A DNA stretch of 64,000 nt from Biscogniauxia marginata. Taxonomy: Eukaryota; Ascomycota; Sordariomycetes; Xylariales; Xylariaceae. This document shows positions 11,298 through 22,129 of the stretch, in pieces; position 1 is the stretch's first letter, and each line of letters begins with the position of its first letter. The DNA is taken from the NCBI GenBank assembly GCA_022695795.1, contig MU404084.1, positions 1-64,000 of the forward strand, given 5' to 3'. The notes below the pieces were generated by a model that saw only the letters and a list, made by a program, of their open reading frames with translations, made no database searches and had not been told where the DNA came from. The translations under genes and the position numbers were made by a program.

Positions 11298-12001
11298 TGT
11301 TTTATTTCGGAATATAGGACGTTGGAGTCGTGGGAATGGAGTTGATAATTATGGCACCAGAAGGCGTTTCAGGCGTTTGGGCAAATGATCGTAGGGTAAA
11401 TTGAGAGTGACATTGAGACCATGAGCAGTGTCCCTTGATTGTCTTATTATTGACCGTTGAAAACAACATAAGTGCAGTACCGACTGCTCGCTTCGTGTTC
11501 TACATCACTCCTGTCTTCACGTCATCTTTACCCAATTCCCTCACTATTTTTCGAAATGTATAGGTGCCTCCCATCGATTAATCAACACACCTTCTACCCA
11601 AATCCCGACCCCAACATTATTATTTTCGTCAATATCGAAGGACAAATAATGGAAAACAGAAGCTGACAGGTTAGTGCTAGGGCTAGTTTTTGTTGTCCTA
11701 CCTTCCTAAATCTCGTGAGTGGAAAGCTCTTCCCGACCCTTGTACAATCGCTTGTCGTCCACTACATGTCAAAGAGAGATTGTCATACGATGGAATAAAA
11801 GTACGGCATTCCGCAGAAACGTTTCCTATGGCAGCCGTACTATATCCTACACAGTCTATACACAGATACATCCGCGTGTATCCATCCCCCCGAACTATGA
11901 TTTCCTAAACACCAGACTACTCAAATCTAGAACATGACCCGAAGATGAAAAAAGGCAGGGGGGGTATCATAAAGCACTAATACAATCCAAACTCCTCGGC
12001 T
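11298..12001. other. Gene-free stretch between IMP3 and the SNF2 gene
   Basis: Convergent 3' flanks of IMP3 and the SNF2 gene. Short open frames on the plus strand show no family similarity. Confidence 0.4.
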
Positions 12002-15000
12002 TCACAGCTCGTCTGTCTCCTCGTCGTCGGAAATCCATATGGAAATAGACTGCTTGCCCGGTTTCGCCGAGCCCTCTTCGCTCTTGATGGGCTCCGCCTC
12101 GCTGCTGGATGGCGTGCTATCGGGATCTCGCTTGATGGCCGGCGAGCTGGGCTTCACGTCCTCCATCTTGACTTCTTCATCCTTCACTTCATCGTCCTTC
12201 TTTAAGACGGATGCGACGGGCGACTCCACATCCTTCTCCTCCTTTACCTCGGGGTCCGGCGCCTTCACGTCTAGATCCGATTTCACCTCCGCCCCGCCGC
12301 CGCCGGAGAGATTATTTTTGAGCTTCTCGGCGCGTTTCTTGTAGAACAGATCCAAGCAGTTCCGCCGCTGCTCCTGCGTCATGCTCTCGACGGCGAGCGC
12401 GAAGTCCGTGGCGCTAGCGAAGCCGAAAGTCCGCGCCATGGTGCAGAATTGGCGCTGCATCACGTCCTCGGGCGGGTTATACTCGTTGTGAAAGTTTAGG
12501 GCGGCAGAGGCAGAGGAAGGGTCTTGGCTGTTGAAGAAAAGCGCGCGGCCGTCTGAGGTGCCGTCGGCCGGGTTCATGAACAACTCCGCCTGTCGGGATA
12601 GCTCATCTTCGACCTTGGACGACCCCACGACTTCCGAGTTCTCATGAGTATACTCCACACCCACAGATGAGAGGATGGCCTGGATGGGGTCACTCTTGGG
12701 CTTCGGGTTTGCCTTCTTCGCATTTATGATACCGTTCTTGTTGTCCTGGCGGGTCAGCAATGCTGACAATTGCTTCAGACCACCGGTATCATCACCGGCA
12801 CCCTCCTCCTTCTTGATAAGCTGGCTATCTTCAGCCTCCTCTATTACCTTGTCCATGTCAACATCCATCAACTTGACACCTGCTCGAGCTTCTGCGACGT
12901 TGGTTTTGTTGACAATATCTCGGAGGACGCCTTGGTCGCCGTTATATGTCAATAAATTGTGTATCCCGAATATCTCACCTTTCCGATCCTTGTCTTGTTG
13001 CACACCTTTGAAGTAACGGCGCTCGTTAGAAGCACTATAGCCGATATTCGCTTGCTGCTGCTTGTATATTTGCCTGGCATATGTGATCTCTTCGATGGTA
13101 CCCGTGGATATCAGACGATAAACATCGACGTCGCGGACTTGACCGATCCGATAAGCTCGGTCTTGTGCCTGAAGGTCATACGCTGGGTTCCAATGAGGAT
13201 CCATGATGACTACCTTGTTGGCTGAAGTTATGTTGAGCCCGACACCTCCAGCTTTAGTTGAGATGAGGAAGACAAATGTATTCGGGTCTGAATTGAAATC
13301 GTCGACGACTTCCTGTCGTTCTTCGTAAGACAAGGATCCGTCCAGATAGCTAATGCTATAGCTCGTGTTACTAAATAGTTGCTGTAATATCTTTAACAAC
13401 CTCACACTATGCGAAAAAACCAGGACTTTGTCGCCATTGTCGTGCCAAAATTTTAGCAGCTTCTTCAGAACCTTCCATTTCCCACAGTATTCTGGGTTCG
13501 CGAGGTTTAGCATTGAATCCCGGCTGATGTAGTGCTCCTTCCAGCTCAGTGGCATGGCGGCTTGGAGGAATTTGATCTCCTTTCGATGCTTTTCAGGGGT
13601 ATCGGCGGTCCGTGGAATGATAAGACTGAAGTGATTGGACAGTTTTTGGAGCGACATGATGATGGGGAATACCATAGATACCCATGTCTCTCCTTCAGCA
13701 TCTACTTTGTGACAGCACCATCCCTTTTTAGTAGTTGAACCACACGGGCAGTTATCATAGGCTTCTAGCACAAACCGGACGAGTGGGCTTGCAAGCAAGT
13801 TCTCATAAGCCTCTCGCTGGAAGTCGGACAATGGGCAAAAGACGACCCTATCATTCTTCTTGGGCAGTTGGTGTGCAATGAGACTTTTCATTCGCCTTAA
13901 GAAGAATTGAGGTAGAAGATTAAAACGCAACTTCTTGGCTGTCTTGCGCGCTTCACTTAACTGGTACAGTGTAGCGTCGTGGGACTGCCCAATCGTCAGG
14001 GGCTTGCAGATTTGGCTGATCCAGTCTCCGATAGTACCAAAACGACCTGGGTTGGTCCAATTGAGGAGAGCCCAAAGTTCCTCGTATCTATTCTGAATCG
14101 CCGTTCCGGTCAGGCCGATTCTACAGAGAGCGTTCATCTGATTCATCGCCTTGGTTATCTCAGCCCTGACGTCCTTTATGGAATGACATTCGTCAGCAAT
14201 AACGACATCCCATGGTACCATGTTGACTTCTTCGCAGCTATTCCTATAGGTTGTGTAGGTCGTGATCATTATCTCAAGCCTTCCAGATCGGGCTGTTCCA
14301 AGAACGTCATCTCTACCTGCACCATGATACAGGTCGATATCCCACCAACCCCACCTATCGAGCTCGGACTTCCAGTTCCTAATCAACGAACCCGGGCAGA
14401 TGATCAGAGCGCGGGGATACCAATCATCTGTGCTACGACGAAATTTCCTCATCCTTTTTGCATCCCGATGATCACCGGTCTTGCCGAACGCTGCAGTGAG
14501 AAAGGCAGCGACCTGGACGGTCTTTCCCAAGCCCATGTCGTCGCCAAGAATACCACCTTTCTGGTAAACGAAGAGTTCGTGGAGGAATTCGACGCCTTGG
14601 ATCTGATAGTCGCGGAGGTATTGAGCAATAGAAGCTGGAATGACACCGCCCGAATTTTTCAGAACTACATCTCTATACGGCCGGCATGGCTTGACGCCAC
14701 TTCGTTCATCGAACTGTGGCTTCTCTTCCAGATCTCCGAGTCTTTCATCGTCCGAAAAATAGATATCGGAATAATCTGGAGGAAGACGCAGGCCAGCTTG
14801 ACGAAAGGTCTTGCGGTTCTCGTCAAAGGCTTTACGCCGATTCCTAATATATTCGGGAAGCGACTTCTCTGGGGAGTCAGAGTCAGAATGCGACAAGGTA
14901 CTGTCTGACTGGGCGGTTTTCGTCTTCCGCTTCTTGGTTCCTTTCGACGGACGGCCTCTAGTGGTAGTTTTCCCCTTGCCTTTGGCAGATGAAGACTTCT

Positions 15001-15220
15001 TTTCAGCGGCCTTGCGCTTTTTGAATGATTCGTAGACATAATCATCAGAGTCATCAGTCCACTCAACCTTTTCTGAGATGGCTGTATCTAGTTTGCGCTT
15101 GCTAGGGACGACTTTATGTGTGGGATTCGACACGACCGGATTGTGGGACATCTCCGATGCAGTGGTGTAGTCATCGTCTGAAATGGCTATCGGATCTGGG
15201 TGATGTGCCATGTTGGTCAC
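12002..15220 (-). CDS. ERCC6L2-type SNF2 DNA translocase
   Basis: One exon, 1072 residues. An acidic and Lys-rich N-terminus (1-190) precedes a full SNF2 ATPase core: DDMGLGKT at 227-234, DECH at 343-346, GLTGTAIQN near 369, then the helicase C lobe with STKAGGVGLN and DRAYRIGQ. Between the lobes lies a Cys cluster (C491, C493, C502, C503, H504: CPCGSTTKKGWCCHK) found at the same place in ERCC6L2 proteins. The C-terminal segment with FCTMARTFGF and MTQEQRRNCL resembles the HEBO region of that family. The tail is Lys/Glu-rich and ends with an acidic ISDDEE motif. Human ERCC6L2 is a nuclear translocase in double-strand-break repair; the role here is inferred from the family. Met4 is an alternative start. 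RAD26/ERCC6 is less likely because of the Cys insertion. Confidence 0.88.
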   Translation of the reverse strand: MTNMAHHPDPIAISDDDYTTASEMSHNPVVSNPTHKVVPSKRKLDTAISEKVEWTDDSDDYVYESFKKRKAAEKKSSSAKGKGKTTTRGRPSKGTKKRKTKTAQSDSTLSHSDSDSPEKSLPEYIRNRRKAFDENRKTFRQAGLRLPPDYSDIYFSDDERLGDLEEKPQFDERSGVKPCRPYRDVVLKNSGGVIPASIAQYLRDYQIQGVEFLHELFVYQKGGILGDDMGLGKTVQVAAFLTAAFGKTGDHRDAKRMRKFRRSTDDWYPRALIICPGSLIRNWKSELDRWGWWDIDLYHGAGRDDVLGTARSGRLEIMITTYTTYRNSCEEVNMVPWDVVIADECHSIKDVRAEITKAMNQMNALCRIGLTGTAIQNRYEELWALLNWTNPGRFGTIGDWISQICKPLTIGQSHDATLYQLSEARKTAKKLRFNLLPQFFLRRMKSLIAHQLPKKNDRVVFCPLSDFQREAYENLLASPLVRFVLEAYDNCPCGSTTKKGWCCHKVDAEGETWVSMVFPIIMSLQKLSNHFSLIIPRTADTPEKHRKEIKFLQAAMPLSWKEHYISRDSMLNLANPEYCGKWKVLKKLLKFWHDNGDKVLVFSHSVRLLKILQQLFSNTSYSISYLDGSLSYEERQEVVDDFNSDPNTFVFLISTKAGGVGLNITSANKVVIMDPHWNPAYDLQAQDRAYRIGQVRDVDVYRLISTGTIEEITYARQIYKQQQANIGYSASNERRYFKGVQQDKDRKGEIFGIHNLLTYNGDQGVLRDIVNKTNVAEARAGVKLMDVDMDKVIEEAEDSQLIKKEEGAGDDTGGLKQLSALLTRQDNKNGIINAKKANPKPKSDPIQAILSSVGVEYTHENSEVVGSSKVEDELSRQAELFMNPADGTSDGRALFFNSQDPSSASAALNFHNEYNPPEDVMQRQFCTMARTFGFASATDFALAVESMTQEQRRNCLDLFYKKRAEKLKNNLSGGGGAEVKSDLDVKAPDPEVKEEKDVESPVASVLKKDDEVKDEEVKMEDVKPSSPAIKRDPDSTPSSSEAEPIKSEEGSAKPGKQSISIWISDDEETDEL

Positions 15221-15756
15221 TGTATTTTCTCATAGCAGAAGCCCTCAAAATCATCTTGCGCGGGAAGTTGAGCGTCTTGAGTAGAAAGCAAAGGCCTGAA
15301 AGGTAAACACGTGCTATCGTGTATGAAAGGAGAAAGACCCGCTCAACGGAGGATAAAGGCGGGAAGATGGTGGTAACATTTAGCGCGAAAGGCAGGCGAA
15401 AACACGTGACTTTTCCACTAATTGCGCGTGCAGTTGCCTACCTAATAATATGTATTGATGAGGGATTAGATACCTCAGGTTCTAGATACACTAATAGTGG
15501 GGATATGGGTACCATAGGTTACCTAGGTACCTTCCTTGTCAGGTGACATGCGGGTTTATTCATGCCGGTCTTCCTAGTGGGGGGATCGGGAAAGTTCCGT
15601 GGTTAGGTGCCTACTGCCACCGTCGATGCAACTATTGAAATAGACTTGTTGCGCCTCATAAACTACCCAAAGCGTCCTCATTTTCGCTATCCGCCCCAAC
15701 TACCGGCCGAGCCCTACTTCTTACTTGGAATATAGCTTCACACTGGCAGCAGCGAC
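15221..15756. other. Gene-free stretch upstream of the SNF2 gene
   Basis: This holds the likely promoter of the SNF2 gene and the 3' flank of the GNAT gene. Nothing else is recognisable. Confidence 0.4.
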
Positions 15757-16323
15757 TCATGCGGCTGCAGCTGGAACGGGGATTGTATTCAAATCTTTTT
15801 CGAATACTTCAAAATGCAGGTCATCCTGCAAGGTCGTGCCGTTGACCAGCTCCTCGTATGGGAACGGCCTCGATTCGCCTGTCTTTCGAAAGCCGCGGCG
15901 TAGATACCATGATATAAGCTCCTCGCGTGACCAAATGACGCCCAGCTCCAGCTTCTTCACACCCCAGGCCCTCCGGCAGTAGTCTTCGGTATAGGTGAGG
16001 ACCTGGCGCCCAAGGCCGCCGCCCTGCCGCCGCGGGTCCACCGCGAACATGCCAAAGTAAGCGACGTCGGCGCTGCGCTTGAAAATCTCACAGCAGGACA
16101 CGAGGGCGCCGCCGTCGTCGGTGGCCAGCAGCACTGCGCTGTCGGGCTTGGTGATCTTGGCAATTATTCCCTCGACGTTAATACGGTCGTCCGTCAAGAG
16201 ATCCGCCTCCGTTGTCCACCCTTGTCTACTTGTCTCGCCGCGATACGCTGACTGTACCAAAGCTTGAAGTCGAGAGGCATCATCTAGAGTTGCGATGCGG
16301 AATTGGAGGTTGATGTTGGCCAT
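15757..16323 (-). CDS. GNAT-family N-acetyltransferase
   Basis: Single exon, 188 residues, about the normal size of a stand-alone GNAT enzyme. The N-terminal strand and helix (FRIATLDDASRLQALVQSAY) open the fold. Motif A is clear: GMFAVDPRRQGGGLGRQVL (residues 91-109), where R99, Q100 and the glycines form the acetyl-CoA pyrophosphate loop. It is followed by a motif B region ending WYLRRGFRKTGE. The enzyme should transfer acetyl from acetyl-CoA to an amine. The substrate cannot be told from sequence; small-molecule or protein N-terminal targets are both possible. No signal peptide or membrane segment is visible, so it is probably cytosolic. It is the last clearly intact gene before the repeat-rich segment. 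Confidence 0.85.
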   Translation of the reverse strand: MANINLQFRIATLDDASRLQALVQSAYRGETSRQGWTTEADLLTDDRINVEGIIAKITKPDSAVLLATDDGGALVSCCEIFKRSADVAYFGMFAVDPRRQGGGLGRQVLTYTEDYCRRAWGVKKLELGVIWSREELISWYLRRGFRKTGESRPFPYEELVNGTTLQDDLHFEVFEKDLNTIPVPAAAA

Positions 16324-19300
16324 ATCGACGGAGATTTCTCAATCCGCCAAGCTAGTGAAGTTTTGGTGGGGGGTTGTTTCTCTTATGCTAGACTCAAGTT
16401 TCAGTCTGTAAGTTTGTGATGTGTTTTCTCTGTAGTAAAGTAGGTAGCTACGGAATATGTGAATGCCTATGAAGTTTCAGTGTCGCATGTATATGCAGCT
16501 GTTGATACATATATAGCTATATATACACGTGGCGCTTAACATGAAAGCTACTAAATATAGTATAGACCGGGGTCCCAACACAGAAAGGGCGTTATTGACA
16601 TTTATTGATGTCAAGAACCTTGTTTTCAATTACTTTTCTATAGCATAACTACCATACTTTACAGGCTTCTAAACGACATTTTCAATACAGGCGGCGTAGT
16701 CCACCGTGTCTACCTAATATGAGGCACCTATTTCAATTCTTTCACTCTACCATTTCCCTTAACTTAGGTAAACACAGCAACCCAAGTATCATCTTCGACC
16801 TTCCGCGTTTATCATACGAAATATCACATAGAAACGCTGCCAAGACCTGTTAGTTATGAGCTTGATGCCTATTGGAGATAGATACGAGTGCGAGATGCAA
16901 TGGAGCCAACATGCATAAATGAATAGCTGCCTCAGGCAAAGAATCACGTGTATGCATACGCAGAAGATTCCTAGATGAGGTCAGGAGAGAACTTAGACTC
17001 TTAAGTCCCTTGAGACCAAAGAGAATTATTAGTTTGTATCGTATCTATTATGAGCGACCGGTGCGGCCAATCCCTACATCCCCAGAGTACCCCCTTTACA
17101 CAGCAGTTTTCAAATGTTTAGATACGTATTACTCTTAAATTTATTAGCACTATTTGGAAAGCGGAGGTTGGTCACCAGTTAATAGTAGGATTATTTATGC
17201 CTTTCAGGACAGCCAAAACATCATCCCAGCATATGGAGATGTGTCCCGTAATCGTTTGTGCCGAAATTTATAGAATGTAACCTGATTTAGTAGTTCTCTT
17301 GACTCCCGCGGTAAGACCTGGCAGGAAGTGCTTAAGACATTTTGTCGAGATATGGGGCTATACGACCCCTGGTCACCTATATCTACATATATAGGAGAGC
17401 TTCGCCCTCCTATCTAGACTCACCTTGAACTAATACACTTGATCCTATCCTCACATCTTCGTCTCATCTCAACAGATTTATCAAGCCCGCGGACAAGAGG
17501 ATCGGCGCTTGACAAGGCGCACATGGAACAAACCTCGGAGGTGGACGGGCGAGAAGGTAGCCAATCCTTTAGTTCGCAGACCAAGCTTAAGCGGCGGCCA
17601 TGGATTCAATCACGTTTCCAGATACCAACATAGGTGCCCTCAACAATATAATTTCCAAGGGATATTCTTCTGGGTCAGAAAGGTGACGGCCTCAGTTTGC
17701 CCCTAATAAACCCGCGGTATCGTCATGTATCACCGTTATATCCAAGAGATCTGACGCGAGCGAAAAAATTATATCGCAGTCCTGGTGTGTATCCGGGCCT
17801 GGATGCTTTGAAGGAATCTATTTTCGGATCCCACCAACGCCAAATCTGGTCACATCACTATAAATATGTCTTTCATCCAGGTTCATATTATGAATCTCCG
17901 CTAGCTCTATAGCAGAACGAAAGGATCATCCCCCATCTACCTCATCACTCCTGTTAAAACGAGTCCACGAAACTAACTTTGAGTCCTTAACTTCTTTAGA
18001 TTCATCCTGCTAATCAAGAAGAAAAGCAAGGAATGGATTAATTACCCAATTATCCGGAGAAAACAGCACAAGGAGCATATTCGTTAAGGTGACAACTGTT
18101 TTAAGGGGCACATTCTACTTCGGAATAGCTATTCATTCCGGAGGAGGCTCTACTAGGTATCTACTGACCGATAATCCCGAGGGTCAAATATCGCAGCCTT
18201 AAGGTATTGATCATCCGGATATTCATTAAACCACAGCCTTCTACAAATAGCCACGGGAGTCTTGTAGTCCTTGAGTATTGTCAGAGGGACGAGCGGGTGC
18301 ACAACAGACTGAGAGTTATGGGCGTATATGGTCATTATTAGACTAAGAATAATCGCTAGGGAGTTAACTGTAGTCCCTTCGTGGCGTACACGACTCTTAT
18401 ATACCCTAATTAGTGCGGATCACGTCTCTCACGGCCGCTAACCGCCAAGGTTAGCCTTTAGGCCCCTGTCAAGCATCATCATGTCACCCTTGATACATAT
18501 GCGGTCTATCGCAGACTAACATACAAAAAATATATAGCTCTTATCTGTTGTGATATTTGCAATAGCCTTGTTTATCTCAAAGACAAAGGGGTTTTCATGA
18601 CCATGATTGAACTATCTCAAGTTTTTTCGACATCTATTGAGACTATGAGGTTGTGTAAGATAGTTTTCAGAAATATATGACACAGACTTCTGATAGAGTG
18701 TTGTGATTATCCAAGCTGAAAGGGTGATTCAAATCAACATTTAGAGCCGTTGGGCGAGGTCATCTCTGCAATCACAAATGGTAAGACTAGGGTGGTTGAC
18801 TTAGGTGCTATAACAGCATAATATGCAAAACGAATCTTGTCATTTAAAGTTTCCTTTTTCGTGAGTGGGCCGATGTAGCTGCGGCTCTAACCTGCGTAAT
18901 GGTTGTGTAGTGGGTGTGTAAAATGGATGCAAATTTGAGAATAATTAATATCCCAGAGTACCGAGCTTGTATTCATTGATACAGAGTTTGACATGAAGGA
19001 ATACTGGATTCACTCTATCGCATTGGTCAGCTCAACAGGCTCGATACTATGCCACATCCTGGTGGATTACAGGACATGCGATGACGTCCCGTATACCCCT
19101 CTCGTCTCTGGTTCCTCGTTCAGGCGTACACATGTTGAAGACTTGATAGCTTCCCGCTTGCTCGAGACCTCTACTTACCGCCAGGTGCCCAAGAATTGCT
19201 TCAATGCAATTTTGAGCCCCAAGGCAATGTTTGATCACATTCGTTCCTAGATTTATCCGAGGATAAAGCTTGTTTGCCGGGGCACAACCGATGTTGATCT

Positions 19301-19990
19301 TCGTGTTCTGAGAAATTTCGCCAACAGGCATGGCACAAGCGACTTCTTGCCGGGGCTCGGCAGTTGACGCAAGACTGTAGTCCAAGACTGATCATCTTAA
19401 AGCACATGAGAGAATCCGCATCTGCAAGGTGATTCTGTCCTACCAGAGAATCGTTAGGGAACAAGCTTGGGGAAAGCAGCTCGAGCTTGTAAGATGCTAG
19501 GCCAGGCAACATGCGCCTGAATGGGTGTATACTCGCAGAGCAGCTAAGGCTAAGTACCGGTTTAGATACCACTGGCAAGGTTTTCGATTCAGTTTGTTTT
19601 GCGGTGAAAATTGCTAGCAACTTACAATGCGACCTTGATAAGTAGGTCTAGCTCAGTTCGTCGACATCCTCGCCGCCAATTTGATACCCAACTTGGGAGG
19701 TAATGCAGGCACTCAGGATCTTGTGTAGTAGCATCATCCAGAATCTAGAACAGGCACAGTTTAAACCATGTTGCAATTTCTCTGTAGTGAAGGTTCTAAT
19801 TTGCATAACGACGCTGGTAGTAGTACAATCCGAATCATTGGGAAGAATGACAATAGCAGAGGGGGATTAAACGCTGCTCGCCACTCATGCCAGATGAAGT
19901 TCATTATTGGGGCTACGACGTGGGTGCCGTGGGAAACTGTTCAGTATCAGCACGTGGTAAGTCACCGATTAAGGAAAGTGAAAAGGTATA
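16324..19990. other. Gene-poor segment with decayed repeats
   Basis: No gene is supported over 3.7 kb. It contains one of a pair of LTR-like repeats (17354-17474). The open frames at 18993-19250 (plus) and 19047-19620 (minus) overlap each other on opposite strands and resemble no family I know. Confidence 0.4.
17354..17474 (+). repeat. Decayed LTR-like repeat, copy A
   Basis: This matches, in the same orientation and with small gaps, 21261-21389. Both run from GGGGCTAT through a TATATCTA box, a GACTCAC segment and CATCTTCGTCTCAT to a final CAACA. That arrangement (TATA box, leader, CA end) resembles an LTR 3' half. Just downstream, TTATCAAGCCCG could be a degraded primer-binding site. The 5' border is not clear, and no polymerase remnant is recognisable between the copies. 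Confidence 0.45.
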
Positions 19991-20503
19991 TCAGCTTGCC
20001 TCCAGCTTTGTGCTTCCGGCCATCATTTTCTGAAAGCCTATGCCAACCCCTTCGATCACAGCAAGTAGCACTGCGCAACTGATGGCGCCGTTCCTTGCCG
20101 CCCGATAGCCACCCCGTATCGCAAGAGCACCGCCAGTGACGAAGCCCGCACCAATCGCGTTCCATGGGTCTTCTTTCCGCCGTAGGCCCTTGATCGTGCA
20201 ATCAAAGAGGCTGAACATGCCTCCCCAGGTGCCAAAGTTCCCACCGAGCACAGGGGCCCGCATTTTGATTGCTGTGATGGCGCCAATGTGACGCTCGCCG
20301 TACGGACTGTTGCGGAACCCTTTGACGCCGTGCCAGATTGCGCCACCCACCGACTGTGAAGGAATGTGTTAGTAGGCGATGTTATGCATGAACTGTGAAG
20401 GGTGATGGTGGCGTATGTGTGGACTCACCCCTATAGCAAAGGCTACTCCAACGTCGTTCAAGATAACCCAAGGACATGGATCTCGGCTATGATCAAGGGC
20501 CAT
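19991..20503 (-). CDS. Tim17-like inner-membrane translocase subunit
   Basis: Two exons, 20503..20429 and 20353..19991, 145 residues. The intron has donor GTGAGT, branch CTACTAAC and acceptor CACAG. The start [17 protein letters not shown] and the [17 protein letters not shown] and [11 protein letters not shown] blocks are diagnostic of Tim17, as is the [12 protein letters not shown] motif before the last helix. Four membrane helices are expected. Tim17 is a core subunit of the TIM23 complex, which takes presequence proteins into mitochondria. The tail stops at STKLEAS, shorter than the Pro-rich tail of most fungal Tim17. The NDVGVAF and [22 protein letters not shown] regions look slightly divergent. 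It sits alone in repeat-rich sequence, so it may be an extra paralogue rather than the essential copy. Confidence 0.9.
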
Positions 20504-22129
20504 TGTCTGGGTTTCGAGGAATTGAGGACAATATACTTGGTTCAGAGGAAGGTTGGAAAGCTCGAAGACCTTTGACAGGTATCGGTTGAGTAGGTGTTGC
20601 GCCTTTGGTATTTGGTTGGTGTCCGAATCAAGCCGTAATTACGGAAGGAAGAGGTTCAGGTTTTATTTCGGGAAGACAGGTGTCGTCCTTTTAATTTTTC
20701 TTAAGTTATTTATTTGTACAGCACAGGGTGCTCGCCCTGTGCTCGCCCTGTTCGGCCCAGTGCAGTAGTCATGTGACTTGTCAACACTGCGAAGACAATG
20801 ATCAGTAGAGCGGTGGCATGAAAAGGTTGTATATGTGGCAGTCATGTAGCAAAAATAGTTATAAGACAATATTTTATACAATTTGGTAAATTATGAACAA
20901 GATGATATAGCACGAGAAATTTATATCCGAGTCGATGAAGTTGCTATTCTCGAGTACGTTTAAACACTATTTTATTTGACACGTATATATACTTAAGTAT
21001 ATTTAAACATTAAATTCAATAGATTTAAGTACTTAAGTTAAAATAAATAACAACCTTAAATACTCCCTCATATTATATAAGTCGTAATATGCATTATAAT
21101 ATAACTACTTTAGCTTTATTTTATTTTTTATAAAAACGTGATATTTTAATCCTTAAAATTAAACTAGAGGTAACAGTGATTTGAGGCTTATAATAGTGAT
21201 GTACTTATATAACAGAAAACAACATAACAGACAGACTACTAAAATCAATGTTAAAATAACGGGGCTATGCCCTTGTATGACCCATGGTCTCTTGTATATA
21301 TCTATAAATGGGCTTTGCCCACCTACTTAGACTCACACCTTGGACCAATACACTTTATCCTGCCCTCATATCTTCGTCTCATATCAACAATTAAGAGTCT
21401 GCATATTTTTGATAATTCAATATCTTGAATCAAAATCACACACAAATGGATAATGACAGCTTCCTCTAATGGAACTTTCTATTAATATAAGTAGTCATGT
21501 TTAATAATCGTTATGACCGGTCAACGACGGTAGGCGACCTCTCAAGGCATCAACATGCTCTCTCCTTGCTGAATGACGAAAGCCTGTCTTTAAAACACTT
21601 GCGTGATTTGCTACTATGAACCATACTATGACCGGAGTAAATTAGTTGAGGTATTTGCAGGCCATAATTTACTCGTAGCTTCGGTGTAGGGCTGAAACTT
21701 CGATGAGCCTGTTTGGGCACAATCCTGCATCAAGGTCAATCACCGACGGGAGCCTACTTCCCGAGAGAAGACATTGCCACTTTGCTTCTTACAAGATAGT
21801 TGGAAACTGTCATTTTCCCCGGCTGAGTCTGATATTTTGACTCTACGTACTGTTATGTAAGACTTGACCCACGCAGACGGGATGTCGAATCTGGGCCAGG
21901 CCGGCTGACATTGATATGCTAATTCGAAACACTCATATAAAGAGCAACTATCTATAAATACCTCAATCACCCTTCTTTCGTCTCATAACAGCTCAGTGAC
22001 AAGAAGTATTAAAAAAATCATCATCAGTCCTTTTATTCGAGCACCACTACGCTATCAAGAGCGTTGAAAAGCTACATACGCCATCCTCGAACTTTCCAAC
22101 GGATCCAGACGCTTGAAATCATCCTCAAT
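20504..22129. other. Gene-poor segment, partly AT-rich
   Basis: No supported gene. Positions about 20880-21160 are AT-rich and TpA-rich, milder than the block at the left end of the window. The second LTR-like repeat lies at 21261-21389. Confidence 0.45.
21261..21389 (+). repeat. Decayed LTR-like repeat, copy B
   Basis: Direct-orientation partner of 17354-17474, about 3.9 kb away. It has the same order of GGGGCTAT, TATATATCTA, GACTCACACC, CATATCTTCGTCTCAT and a terminal CAACA. The two copies differ by several substitutions and short indels. If they are the LTRs of one element, the element is old. Confidence 0.45.

Noticed and set aside
13979..14908. A 309-codon plus-strand frame
   Set aside because: It is the antisense shadow of the SNF2 ATPase core, which carries clear catalytic motifs on the other strand.
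21166..21185. GAGGTAACAGTGATTTGAGG resembling part of the solo LTRs
   Set aside because: The match is only about 15-20 bases with mismatches and does not extend.
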